36,152 nucleotides of DNA from positions 1 to 36,152 of the forward strand of contig JAGYMQ010000059.1 in NCBI GenBank assembly GCA_018400535.1, given 5' to 3'. A program made the translations under genes and the position numbers. Numbering within the stretch: position 1 is the stretch's first letter; each line of letters starts with the position of its first letter. This DNA is from Candidatus Cloacimonadota bacterium (lineage in GTDB: Bacteria; Cloacimonadota; Cloacimonadia; Cloacimonadales; TCS61). The notes under the pieces were generated by a model. The model saw only the letters and a list, made by a program, of their open reading frames with translations, did no database searches and was not told where the DNA came from. Positions 8,861 through 16,548 of the stretch are shown piece after piece.

Positions 8861-11800
8861 ATGAAATTATCAGAATTTTCTGTGAATCGAAGAGTCACTG
8901 TTTCCATGCTGACGGTTCTCATCATAATTTTAGGCGGCATCGCTTTCACAAAATTGGGATTGGAAATGTTCCCAGATATGGATTATCCTGTGATCTCGAT
9001 CATCACGACCTATCAGGGAGCATCTTCGCAAGACGTTGAAGAGATGATCACGAAACCGATCGAATCTGCAATTGCGACGGTTAAAAACATTAAAAGTCTA
9101 AAATCTACGAGCATGGAAAATGTGTCAGTGATCTTGGTCGAATTCAATTGGGGTACAAATCTTGATTTTGCTGCCCAAGACTTGCGTGATGTGATAGATC
9201 AAGTTGCTGGCTATCTTCCCGATGATATCTCGCGTCCTTTGGTTATGAAATATAATCTTTCCGATATGCCCATCTTAATGTATGGTGTGACTGGTGGAGA
9301 AAATACTTATAAATTAAGAAATATTTTGGAAGATGAAGTAGAATCCAAACTGAAACATTTGACCGGCGTAGCTTCGGTGCTCGTGATGGGTGGCGATGAA
9401 TTGGAAAAACAGATCATCGTGGATAAAGATAAACTGTATCAATATAATATCCCGATCGATAAAGTGGTGCAGATCGTTGCTGCTGGAAATATCAATATGT
9501 CTGCTGGTTATGTGGAAAGGCGTTCGGATGATTTTCTTGTGCGGACAATGGCTCAATATCAAACTTTAGATGAAATTCGTGATCTTCCTATAATTACAAC
9601 CAAAACGGGACAGACGATTTACATAAAAGATATCGCAGAAGTGAAAGATGGCTTTAAAGAAAAAAGATATCATATTCGCACAAATCAGAAGCCAACAGCA
9701 ATGTTGATGGTTTCAAAAGAATCTGGTGCGAATGCTCTCACAGTGAGTGATCGCGTTAAAGAAGAATTGGCACTTTTGGAAAAACAACTGGGAGCAAATC
9801 TCAAATTCCATATAGTGATGGATATGGGATTACCCATCGAAAAAGTTACTTCTGGTGCTGTCGGAAATCTTTTCGTTGGTGGATTTCTGGCGATTTTGAT
9901 CATGTTCATTTTTCTCAGAAATTGGCGACCAACTTTAGCCATTTCTCTGGCGATCCCGATCTCAGTTATCGCTACTTTTGTGCCGATTTATCTGGCAAAT
10001 TTCTCGTTGAATATCATGACGCTCGGTGGATTGGCACTTGGCGTGGGAATGCTCGTCGATAATTCGATCGTCGTGATCGAAAATATCTATCGTCATCTGG
10101 AAATGGGGAAGAAAAAGTTTGAAGCTGCTAAAATCGGAGCTTCAGAAGTCGCAATGGCAATCACTGCTTCGACGCTCACGACGATCGCTGTCTTTTTCCC
10201 GATGATCTTTGCCGAAGGTATGACAGGAATTCTTGTGCGTGGATTAGCATTAACCGTTGCTTTTTCGCTCGCTGCCTCACTTTTCGTTTCTCTCACGATC
10301 GTTCCCGTGATCGCTTCAGTCATTTTCCGCCGTGCTTCTGCCAGACCTCAAAAAGATCGTTCTGAACTTTTTTTTCTGACTTTTAAAAAAAGTTATATCA
10401 AAATTTTAGAATGGGCGCTGAATCACAAAATTAAAACAATTTTGATCGTTGGCGGTCTGTTGTTGATCTCATTGATCATCCCGATCTCCGGTATAATCGG
10501 AACAGAATTTATGCCTTCGCAAGATATTCCAATGATGGTTATGAGCGTAAAAACTCCCGTTGGAACTTCGCTGAGTGAAACGAACGAGATCGTTTTGCAG
10601 GTGGAAAAAGCTTTTTTGGAAACAGAAGGCGTTCAAAATGTGATGGGTTTGGTCGGTCCAATGTCTGATGCTCAAGCTCAAGCTGATCCTACAAATCCAC
10701 AAGAAGTTAATGAAGCAGTGGTTTATGCAAGATTAAAGCAATTGAAAGATCGAAGATTATCTTACGACCAAATCAAAAATGAGATCAGAAAAAAATTGCC
10801 CTCATTCAATCAGCTTGATATAAATTTTATGTCACGCGAGGAAATGATGGGTCAAGGGCAATCGACTCCGATCGAAGTGAAGATCTTTGGCAAAGACCTG
10901 GATTTGTTGAAAGATCTGGCAGCTGATGTGGAAGAAATTATGAAAGCCTCTGAACACGTTACTGATGTTGGAAATTCTGTCAAAGAAGGGAAACCAGAAA
11001 GTCATATTATCATCGATAAAAATAAAGCTTTTCAATATGGATTGACAGCGCATCAGATCGCTTCTGCCATCAAAACTACTACGATGGGAACGATCGCAGG
11101 AGTTTTTCGCAAAGAAGGTGAAGAGATCGATATTCTGGTCAGACAAAATGAAGACAAAAGAGACAGTTTCGAAGATATCATGCACCTGGGGATCGTCTCT
11201 CCAATGGGTTTCACTATCCCACTAAATCAAATAGCACATCTGGAATTTGCTGAAGGTCCAAAATTGATCAATCACGAAAAACAAACGAGGATAGTCGTTT
11301 TAACAGCAAACGTAATTGGAACTGCTGATATCGGCGGAGTAGTTCAAGCGATCCAGAAAAAAATGAAAAACATAAACAATAATTTACCGACTGGCTATTT
11401 CATTAAAATCGGCGGAGCTTATGAAGATATGCAAGAAGCTTTTTCCACATTGTCTTTTGCCTTACTTCTGGCTGCGATCCTGGTCTATATCGTGATGGCT
11501 TCCCAATTTGAATCTGTGCGTCAACCTTTCATCGTAATGTTCACAATGCCTCTGGCTATTATTGGGGTCCTGATCATTCTGGGCATCACTGGAACGACGC
11601 TTTCAGTTGCCAGTTTTATAGGAGGGATTATCCTTGCGGGAATCGTGGTCAATAATGGAATTGTGCTTATTGATCATACAAATAAATTACGAATTGACGG
11701 AATGAATATGTATGACGCTATCATCCAAGCTGGAAAAGATCGGATGCGACCAGTTCTGATCACGGCGATCACAACGATGATGGGAATGTTGCCAATGGCA

Positions 11801-11947
11801 CTCAGCACGCAAGAAGGTTCCGAATTGAAATCTCCAATGGCGCTAACCGTGATCGGAGGCTTGATCAGTGCGACATTTCTAACGCTCATTGTTCTCCCCG
11901 TGATATATAGCATTATTGCGAAGAAAAACCCTGAAACCAATAAATAG
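8861..11947 (+). CDS. RND (HAE1/AcrB-type) efflux pump
   Basis: Inner-membrane proton-driven pump of the resistance-nodulation-division superfamily, 1028 residues, the usual length for AcrB/MexB relatives. I use ATG 8861, 6 bases after GGGA; a TTG at 8855 is possible. N-terminal TM1 (VTVSMLTVLIIILGGIAF) is followed by the porter motif FPDMDYPVISI. TM4 reads GLALGVGMLVDNSIVVIENI, with Asp-Asn where AcrB has Asp-Asp, a common variant in HAE1 subgroups. Two large periplasmic loops and the second TM bundle (GGIILAGIVVNNGIVLID; PVLITAITTMMGMLPMA) are complete. Substrate cannot be told from sequence. Organised as adaptor-pump-Rrf2 regulator. Confidence 0.95.
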   Translation: MKLSEFSVNRRVTVSMLTVLIIILGGIAFTKLGLEMFPDMDYPVISIITTYQGASSQDVEEMITKPIESAIATVKNIKSLKSTSMENVSVILVEFNWGTNLDFAAQDLRDVIDQVAGYLPDDISRPLVMKYNLSDMPILMYGVTGGENTYKLRNILEDEVESKLKHLTGVASVLVMGGDELEKQIIVDKDKLYQYNIPIDKVVQIVAAGNINMSAGYVERRSDDFLVRTMAQYQTLDEIRDLPIITTKTGQTIYIKDIAEVKDGFKEKRYHIRTNQKPTAMLMVSKESGANALTVSDRVKEELALLEKQLGANLKFHIVMDMGLPIEKVTSGAVGNLFVGGFLAILIMFIFLRNWRPTLAISLAIPISVIATFVPIYLANFSLNIMTLGGLALGVGMLVDNSIVVIENIYRHLEMGKKKFEAAKIGASEVAMAITASTLTTIAVFFPMIFAEGMTGILVRGLALTVAFSLAASLFVSLTIVPVIASVIFRRASARPQKDRSELFFLTFKKSYIKILEWALNHKIKTILIVGGLLLISLIIPISGIIGTEFMPSQDIPMMVMSVKTPVGTSLSETNEIVLQVEKAFLETEGVQNVMGLVGPMSDAQAQADPTNPQEVNEAVVYARLKQLKDRRLSYDQIKNEIRKKLPSFNQLDINFMSREEMMGQGQSTPIEVKIFGKDLDLLKDLAADVEEIMKASEHVTDVGNSVKEGKPESHIIIDKNKAFQYGLTAHQIASAIKTTTMGTIAGVFRKEGEEIDILVRQNEDKRDSFEDIMHLGIVSPMGFTIPLNQIAHLEFAEGPKLINHEKQTRIVVLTANVIGTADIGGVVQAIQKKMKNINNNLPTGYFIKIGGAYEDMQEAFSTLSFALLLAAILVYIVMASQFESVRQPFIVMFTMPLAIIGVLIILGITGTTLSVASFIGGIILAGIVVNNGIVLIDHTNKLRIDGMNMYDAIIQAGKDRMRPVLITAITTMMGMLPMALSTQEGSELKSPMALTVIGGLISATFLTLIVLPVIYSIIAKKNPETNK

Positions 11948-11956
11948 GAGTCTGGC

Positions 11957-12358
11957 TTGAAACTATCGAGAAAAAGTGAATATGCGATTTTGGCAATGAT
12001 CAGTCTTGCTCGAAATTATGGCCAAAAGTTAATGACGATCCAGAATCTAGCAGATGAAAATGAAATACCACGAAAATTTCTCGAGCAAATTTTGATTGAT
12101 CTGAAAAGACAAAAATTAGTGAGAAGCATTCGTGGGCCACACGGTGGATATCTGCTGGCAAAAAATCCAGAAGAAATAACTTTGGCTCGGATAATTCGAT
12201 TGTTTGAAGGACCACTGGCATCAGTTGATTCTGCTAGCGTTCATTTTTTTGATCATACACCTATCGAAAAAAACCGTAAGTTCATGAAATTATTGAAAGA
12301 GATTCGAGATTATGTTTCATTCAAATTGGAACATTGCACTTTGGATGAATTGATCTAA
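11957..12358 (+). CDS. Rrf2-family transcriptional regulator
   Basis: 133-residue winged-helix regulator. It begins with TTG at 11957, 7 bases after TAGGAG, giving the classic Rrf2 N-terminus MKLSRKSEYAILAM. The HTH lies in MTIQNLADENEIPRKFLEQI and the wing in RGPHGGYLLAKNPEEITL, both highly typical. The three-cysteine cluster of IscR/NsrR is absent: the only Cys is near the C-terminus (EHCTLDEL), and the equivalent loop reads SVDSASVHFFDHTP. It therefore probably does not bind an Fe-S cluster, or uses other ligands. It lies 9 bp after the RND pump stop and is probably cotranscribed, so it may autoregulate the efflux operon and perhaps act on the TauE-like gene next door. Confidence 0.92.
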   Translation: MKLSRKSEYAILAMISLARNYGQKLMTIQNLADENEIPRKFLEQILIDLKRQKLVRSIRGPHGGYLLAKNPEEITLARIIRLFEGPLASVDSASVHFFDHTPIEKNRKFMKLLKEIRDYVSFKLEHCTLDELI

Positions 12359-12386
12359 ATATATTCTATAATATCTACCGATTAAG

Positions 12387-12415
12387 TTGACATTAAAAGC
12401 AACCTCTAATATTTG
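12387..12415 (+). promoter_or_regulatory. Possible housekeeping promoter for the TauE-like gene
   Basis: TTGACA (12387-12392), a 17-nt spacer, then TATTTG (12410-12415) matches the sigma-70 layout in the gap between the Rrf2 and TauE-like genes. The -10 element is imperfect. It would give a leader of about 20 nt before the ATG at 12442. Confidence 0.4.
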
Positions 12416-12438
12416 CCTTTTAAAAAAATTGGAGGTTG
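12400..12438 (+). promoter_or_regulatory. Possible hairpin masking the TauE-like RBS
   Basis: CAACCTC (12400-12406) is an exact reverse complement of GAGGTTG (12432-12438), and the latter overlaps the Shine-Dalgarno GGAGG (12431-12435) of the TauE-like gene. In a transcript that reads through from the Rrf2 gene this could sequester the ribosome-binding site; a transcript from the promoter proposed here would start too late to contain all of it. It is a 7-bp stem with a 25-nt loop, so it could also be chance. Confidence 0.3.
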
Positions 12439-12441
12439 ATC

Positions 12442-13275
12442 ATGGAATGGTCGTTTATTATTCAGACAGGAATGTTGATCATCGTTATGGCATTTATTGC
12501 TGAATACTTTGACTCTACTTTGGGAATGGGATATGGAACTTCGCTCACACCAATTTTATTTCTATTAGGTTATGAACCATTACAAATTGTTCCCAGCATA
12601 TTGCTTTCGGAATTGTTGACAGGATTAGGGGCGAGTTTAGTGCATAACAAATTGGGAAATGTTGAGCTTTTTACTTTTGGAAAAAATGATCAGAAAAAAC
12701 CAAACTTACCTTTTTTGCAAAATCTGAAAACTTTTCTTCCGCAACATCTAAAAGTTGCGCTTATTATCGCAGTTTGCAGTATTTTGGGAACAGTCTTAGC
12801 TGTCGTCATCGCTTTGAATATCCCAAAATATTTCGTGAAATTATACATCGGAGTCTTAATCTCAATAATGGGAATATTAATTTTAATTACGAGTAAAAAG
12901 AATTTCAGATTTTCCTGGAAAAAGATCATCGGATTGAGTTTGATCGCTTCTTTCAACAAAGGTATTAGCGGTGGGGGATATGGACCAGTGGTGACCAGCG
13001 GGCAGCTACTATCTGGAGTTAATGGAAAGAATGCGATCGGAATTACTTCATTAGCAGAATCGCTAACCTGCTTTGTGGGTTTGATCATCTACATAATTCT
13101 GGGAGCAAATATCGACTGGTCGCTTGCGCCATATCTAATAATCGGTGGTTTGCTTTCCGTTCCCTTAGCCGGTTGGACAGTTAAAAAAATGAAAACAAAT
13201 TATTTGCGTATCATAATCGGCATCACAACTTTATCTCTAGGAATAGTTACGCTTTACAAAATAATATTTATCTAA
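12442..13275 (+). CDS. TauE/SafE-family membrane exporter
   Basis: 277-residue polytopic inner-membrane protein with about eight hydrophobic segments. ATG 12442 lies 6 bases after GGAGG. Family signatures occur in both halves: DSTLGMGYGTSLTPILFLLG near the N-terminus and NKGISGGGYGPVVTSGQLLSG with GITSLAESLTC in the second half. A hydrophilic loop of about 35 residues (GNVELFTFGKNDQKKPNL) separates TM segments near residue 80. Members are proposed or shown to export sulfite, sulfoacetate and other organosulfur anions, but specificity here is unknown. It follows an Rrf2-family regulator gene, a family that often controls sulfur or redox genes, so a link is plausible but unproven. Confidence 0.88.
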   Translation: MEWSFIIQTGMLIIVMAFIAEYFDSTLGMGYGTSLTPILFLLGYEPLQIVPSILLSELLTGLGASLVHNKLGNVELFTFGKNDQKKPNLPFLQNLKTFLPQHLKVALIIAVCSILGTVLAVVIALNIPKYFVKLYIGVLISIMGILILITSKKNFRFSWKKIIGLSLIASFNKGISGGGYGPVVTSGQLLSGVNGKNAIGITSLAESLTCFVGLIIYIILGANIDWSLAPYLIIGGLLSVPLAGWTVKKMKTNYLRIIIGITTLSLGIVTLYKIIFI

Positions 13276-13296
13276 CTTTAGTAAAGATTTTGATAA

Positions 13297-13331
13297 TTTA
13301 GTGATAATCTAAACAAATAATTGTCACTAAA
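13297..13331 (+). terminator. Inverted repeat after the TauE-like gene, possible terminator
   Basis: TTTAGTGATAA (13297-13307) pairs with TTGTCACTAAA (13321-13331) over 11 positions with one G-U, with a 13-nt loop, 22 bp after the stop codon. An AT-rich tract (AATATTTTC) follows but there is no strong U-run, so the terminator role is uncertain. Confidence 0.4.
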
Positions 13332-13354
13332 ATATTTTCAGGTTGACTTTAAAC

Positions 13355-13417
13355 GAAGTGATCTCTTTTACAAGAATCAAATTTGAATAGAGATCGCTTC
13401 TACTTAACTCTTGTAAA
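13355..13417. repeat. Two interleaved inverted repeats
   Basis: GAAGTGATCTCT (13355-13366) pairs with AGAGATCGCTTC (13389-13400), 11 of 12 plus one G-U. TTTACAAGA (13367-13375) pairs exactly with TCTTGTAAA (13409-13417). The order is A-B-A'-B', so in RNA the two stems are either mutually exclusive or form a pseudoknot. The function is unknown. Confidence 0.6.
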
Positions 13418-13899
13418 TCATACAACATCTGTTTTGGAGAATTATCGCTAGTTATGATCACAATATAGATAGGAGATTTTTGCTTCATTTAATTGATTCG
13501 TTATCTTCAATAAAAAAAGCCATTTCTTATGAGAAGATTTTTTTCTTGTTATCAAAAACTGATTGACTATTAATAAATGAAATCTGCTATTTTACCACTC
13601 ATTTTTTGCCTCTAAGAATAATTTCGTTGCTGAATCGTTAATCTTTAAAGAAAAATAAATTTTCAATACATTGAAATATTGAAAAATAAATAAAATCTAA
13701 TTCGGACTATTATCTATGTGATTATACTATTTGTTTTCAGCAATAAGATTTATTATTTGTTGGAAATTAAAGGGAATTGCAATTTCTACTCGGCTGTATC
13801 TGTTTTTCAAATAAGCCAGTATCATATCTGATCGGTGATATAGCATTAGAAAGATCATAAAAATCTTGTCATAAAATGATAAATTAATTTTCTGTATAT

Positions 13900-15696
13900 A
13901 TGAATGAAAATAAAGAAATACAATATCAAACAAAGTCTAATTTGAAAGAGAAGATCAATTCTCTTTTGAAAAGCTGCTATATTTCCTATAATTCCAATCC
14001 TGAACTGGTCATTGAGAATACTGAAAAAGCGATCAAATTCGCAAATCAGATCTCTGAACAAGATCTATTGGCAGAAAGTATCAGAATGAATGGAGTCGCT
14101 TATTATATCAAAGCAGAATATGATCTTGCCCTGCAACAGTATAACAAAGCTCTAAACATTTTCCAAAAAAATTATCACTTGAAAGGAATTGCAGATTCTT
14201 TGTTCAATATTAGTTATATTTTTAAAGTGAAAGGTGAACATGACAAAGCTCTGGAATATTTATTCCGCAGCGTAAAGATCAGAGAGCAGCTTGAAGACGA
14301 GAAGGGTTTATTGGTTGCCTATAATGCAATTGGATTGAATTTCTGGTTGTCGGGAAATAATAAACGAGCGCTTGAATTTTATGAAAAAACTATGCAATTA
14401 GCAGAGAAACAAAATGATAGTATCATGATCTCGAAAGCCTGTAATAATATCGGGATCATTTATAGAAGGAATAATAAATTGTCTCAAGCTCTGGATTATT
14501 ATTTTAAAGCTCTAAAGATCAAGAAACAGATCGGCGAAAAAATGCCCATCGCAAATTCTTATCAAAATATCGGTGTGATTTACATTGAAAAAGAAGATTA
14601 TAACAAAGCTTATGAATATACGAAAAAAGCTCTGGATCTGATGCGTGAAGTGGGTAGCAATAATGGAATCGCCAGAGCAAAACTGAATCTGGGACTTATC
14701 TGCATTTCAAATCAAGACTTTGCTATAGCAGAAAAATATCTGCTGAAAGCTCAAAAGACAATAGCAAAGATCGAAGCTAAACAATTGGAAATGATCTGCT
14801 ATGATTATTTAACAGTTCTTTATGAAGAGGAAAAGGATTTTAAAAAAGCCTTGGAATATTGCCGAAAATATTATGAATTAGAAAAAAAACTGTTCAATGA
14901 GAGCAAAGAAAAACGAATTTTGGAGATCACCAAAAAATACGAATACGAGAAAGAAGAGAAAGAAAAACAGATCTATCGCTTGAAAAATATCGAGCTGAAG
15001 AAGGTGAATGACGCCAAAGATAAATTCTTTTCGATCGTAGCTCACGATCTAAAAAATCCATTTCTGACAATCATTTCATTTATTCGCATTATGAAAAATT
15101 CTTTGGATAAATACGATAAAAATAGGATATTGGATTTGGTGCAAGAATTGGAAAAAAGTACCAATAATACTTTTGCTCTTCTGGAAAATTTGTTGGAATG
15201 GTCGCGTTTACAATTGGGAGCAATAACATTCAATCCCAAGCTCTTTGCTATCGATAATATTATCATTGATTTAGTTAAAAATGTGCAACCGCTGGCAAAT
15301 CAAAAAAAGATCGAAATTACAACTGAACTTCAGGAAAAAGCCTACGTCTTTGCCGATATCAATATGATCAAGATGGTTATTCGAAACCTGCTTTCCAATG
15401 CAATAAAATTTACGTATTCTGGCGGTTCGATAAAAATTTCAACGACAGAAGAAAACGGAAAAATCAATGTTTCGATCCAGGATAATGGAATCGGTATCAA
15501 ACATCAGGACCTATCCAGATTATTTAAGATAGATTCCAATTTTTCCAGAATCGGAACTGCCGAGGAAAAAGGAACCGGCTTGGGTTTGATCCTTGTAAAA
15601 GAATTTTTGGCTAAAAACAATAGTAAAATTCGGGTGGAAAGTGAATTTGGCAAAGGCACGAAATTCTTTTTTACACTTCCTCAAAGACGCTATTGA
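13900..15696 (+). CDS. Orphan cytoplasmic TPR-histidine kinase
   Basis: 598-residue sensor kinase with no signal peptide or membrane segment, so probably cytosolic. Residues of about 20-345 form a series of about seven TPR units of the RapA/MalT type (NNIGIIYRRNNKLSQALDYYFKALKIKK; SYQNIGVIY). A charged coiled coil (about 345-370) leads to a HisKA domain with phosphoacceptor His382 in VAHDLKNP. The ATPase domain has an N box with Asn500 (NLLSNAIKF), G1 DNGIGI and G2 GTGLGLILVKEF, all intact. It should autophosphorylate in response to a ligand or protein bound by the TPRs. No receiver gene is adjacent. ATG 13900 lacks a Shine-Dalgarno sequence (upstream TTTTCTGTATAT), so it may be leaderless or weakly translated. 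The GNAT gene starts 19 bp downstream. Confidence 0.9.
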   Translation: MNENKEIQYQTKSNLKEKINSLLKSCYISYNSNPELVIENTEKAIKFANQISEQDLLAESIRMNGVAYYIKAEYDLALQQYNKALNIFQKNYHLKGIADSLFNISYIFKVKGEHDKALEYLFRSVKIREQLEDEKGLLVAYNAIGLNFWLSGNNKRALEFYEKTMQLAEKQNDSIMISKACNNIGIIYRRNNKLSQALDYYFKALKIKKQIGEKMPIANSYQNIGVIYIEKEDYNKAYEYTKKALDLMREVGSNNGIARAKLNLGLICISNQDFAIAEKYLLKAQKTIAKIEAKQLEMICYDYLTVLYEEEKDFKKALEYCRKYYELEKKLFNESKEKRILEITKKYEYEKEEKEKQIYRLKNIELKKVNDAKDKFFSIVAHDLKNPFLTIISFIRIMKNSLDKYDKNRILDLVQELEKSTNNTFALLENLLEWSRLQLGAITFNPKLFAIDNIIIDLVKNVQPLANQKKIEITTELQEKAYVFADINMIKMVIRNLLSNAIKFTYSGGSIKISTTEENGKINVSIQDNGIGIKHQDLSRLFKIDSNFSRIGTAEEKGTGLGLILVKEFLAKNNSKIRVESEFGKGTKFFFTLPQRRY

Positions 15697-15715
15697 TTAT
15701 TCTTCCTAAGTTTTA

Positions 15716-16453
15716 ATGAAATATAAAATTATACAAAACATTCCTGATCATTTAGAGCTTCAGAACGAACTAACATCTCAAGTTTGGCCGGAATTCATGC
15801 TTCACGATGAAATTTGTGATCGCTTTTGGTATAGATTATTTAACGAGTTTTCAGATTTTCAATTCACACTTATGGAAAAAGATATTTCAGTGGGGGTTGC
15901 AAATTCGATTCCCATCTCCTGGCAGAATTCCTGGCAAAATTTGCCAGATCAAGGCTGGGATTGGGCGTTGGAAAAGGGTTTTGAAGATCGCAAAAAAGGA
16001 AAGAAAGCCAATATCCTGGCTGGTTTACAGATCGCTGTTCATCCAGATCACCAGAGAAAAGGATTCAGCAAAGTTATTCTGCAGCATCTAAAGGAACTGG
16101 CAAAAAGATCCGGTTTTTCCGCTCTTATCATACCGGTTCGTCCCAGCCAAAAATCTCAATATCCATTACAATCTATAGATGAATACATTACCTGGCGGCG
16201 TGCAGACAGAAGATTATTCGATAACTGGTTGCGCGTGCATGAAAAGGTCGGCGGTAAGATCATAAAAGCCTGTAAGAAAGCAATGTATATTTCTGGTACT
16301 GTAAGCGAATGGGAAACATGGACAGATCTGAAATTTAAAACCAGTGGAAAATATATTGTTCCGGGAGCACTGGTTCCTGTGCAAGCTGATCTGCAAAAAG
16401 ATCTTATCGAGTATGTCGAACCAAATGTTTGGGTATTGCACGAATTGGTGTGA
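15716..16453 (+). CDS. GNAT-family acetyltransferase-like protein
   Basis: 245 residues. The acetyl-CoA-binding GNAT core is seen at about 98-150: beta strand NILAGLQIAVHPDHQRKGFS (with the Q-x-x-G-x-S pyrophosphate loop) and helix VILQHLKELAKRSGF, followed by a strand ALIIPVRPS. The C-terminal 100 residues (YITWRRADRRLFDNWLRVHEKVGG) resemble a GNAT subfamily of unknown substrate. It starts 19 bp after the orphan kinase, with only a weak AAG-type ribosome site, and is probably cotranscribed with it; no functional link is evident. It converges with the giant protease gene, whose stop is 96 bp away. Confidence 0.82.
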   Translation: MKYKIIQNIPDHLELQNELTSQVWPEFMLHDEICDRFWYRLFNEFSDFQFTLMEKDISVGVANSIPISWQNSWQNLPDQGWDWALEKGFEDRKKGKKANILAGLQIAVHPDHQRKGFSKVILQHLKELAKRSGFSALIIPVRPSQKSQYPLQSIDEYITWRRADRRLFDNWLRVHEKVGGKIIKACKKAMYISGTVSEWETWTDLKFKTSGKYIVPGALVPVQADLQKDLIEYVEPNVWVLHELV

Positions 16454-16470
16454 ATTGGGGTTTAGAAATG

Positions 16471-16531
16471 CTGGAGTCCGGTTAAGGCTGAATTTCTATC
16501 ACAACAAAACTGGAGTCCAGTCAAGCCTGAA
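16471..16531. repeat. Degenerate 22-bp direct repeat, 39-bp period
   Basis: A 22-base element beginning CTGGAGTCCGGTTAAGGC at 16471 recurs as CTGGAGTCCAGTCAAGCC at 16510 with about 19 of 22 positions matching. The second copy forms one side of the hairpin that follows the giant protease gene. It may be a relic of a dispersed palindromic element. Confidence 0.55.
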
Positions 16532-16538
16532 CTCCAGT
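16505..16538 (-). terminator. Terminator-like hairpin downstream of the giant protease gene
   Basis: On the minus strand ACTGGAGT and ACTCCAGT (16531-16538 and 16509-16516) form a perfect 8-bp stem, with a 14-nt loop, directly followed by TTTGTTGT. It lies 10 bp past the protease stop codon. On the plus strand it could also stop readthrough from the GNAT gene. Confidence 0.55.
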
Positions 16539-16548
16539 CGAAGAACTT

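Larger units (their letters stand above)
13276..13899. other. 624-bp intergenic region with inverted repeats
   Basis: Very AT-rich and without a credible gene. The first 150 bp hold three inverted repeats, listed separately. The rest (13420-13899) shows A/T runs and no motif I can name. It separates the TauE-like gene from the TPR kinase, which lacks a visible Shine-Dalgarno sequence. Confidence 0.6.

Noticed and set aside
13727-14061. Two overlapping 68-codon minus-strand frames
   Set aside because: Antisense to the TPR kinase start and AT-rich spacer; no ribosome site and low-complexity composition.
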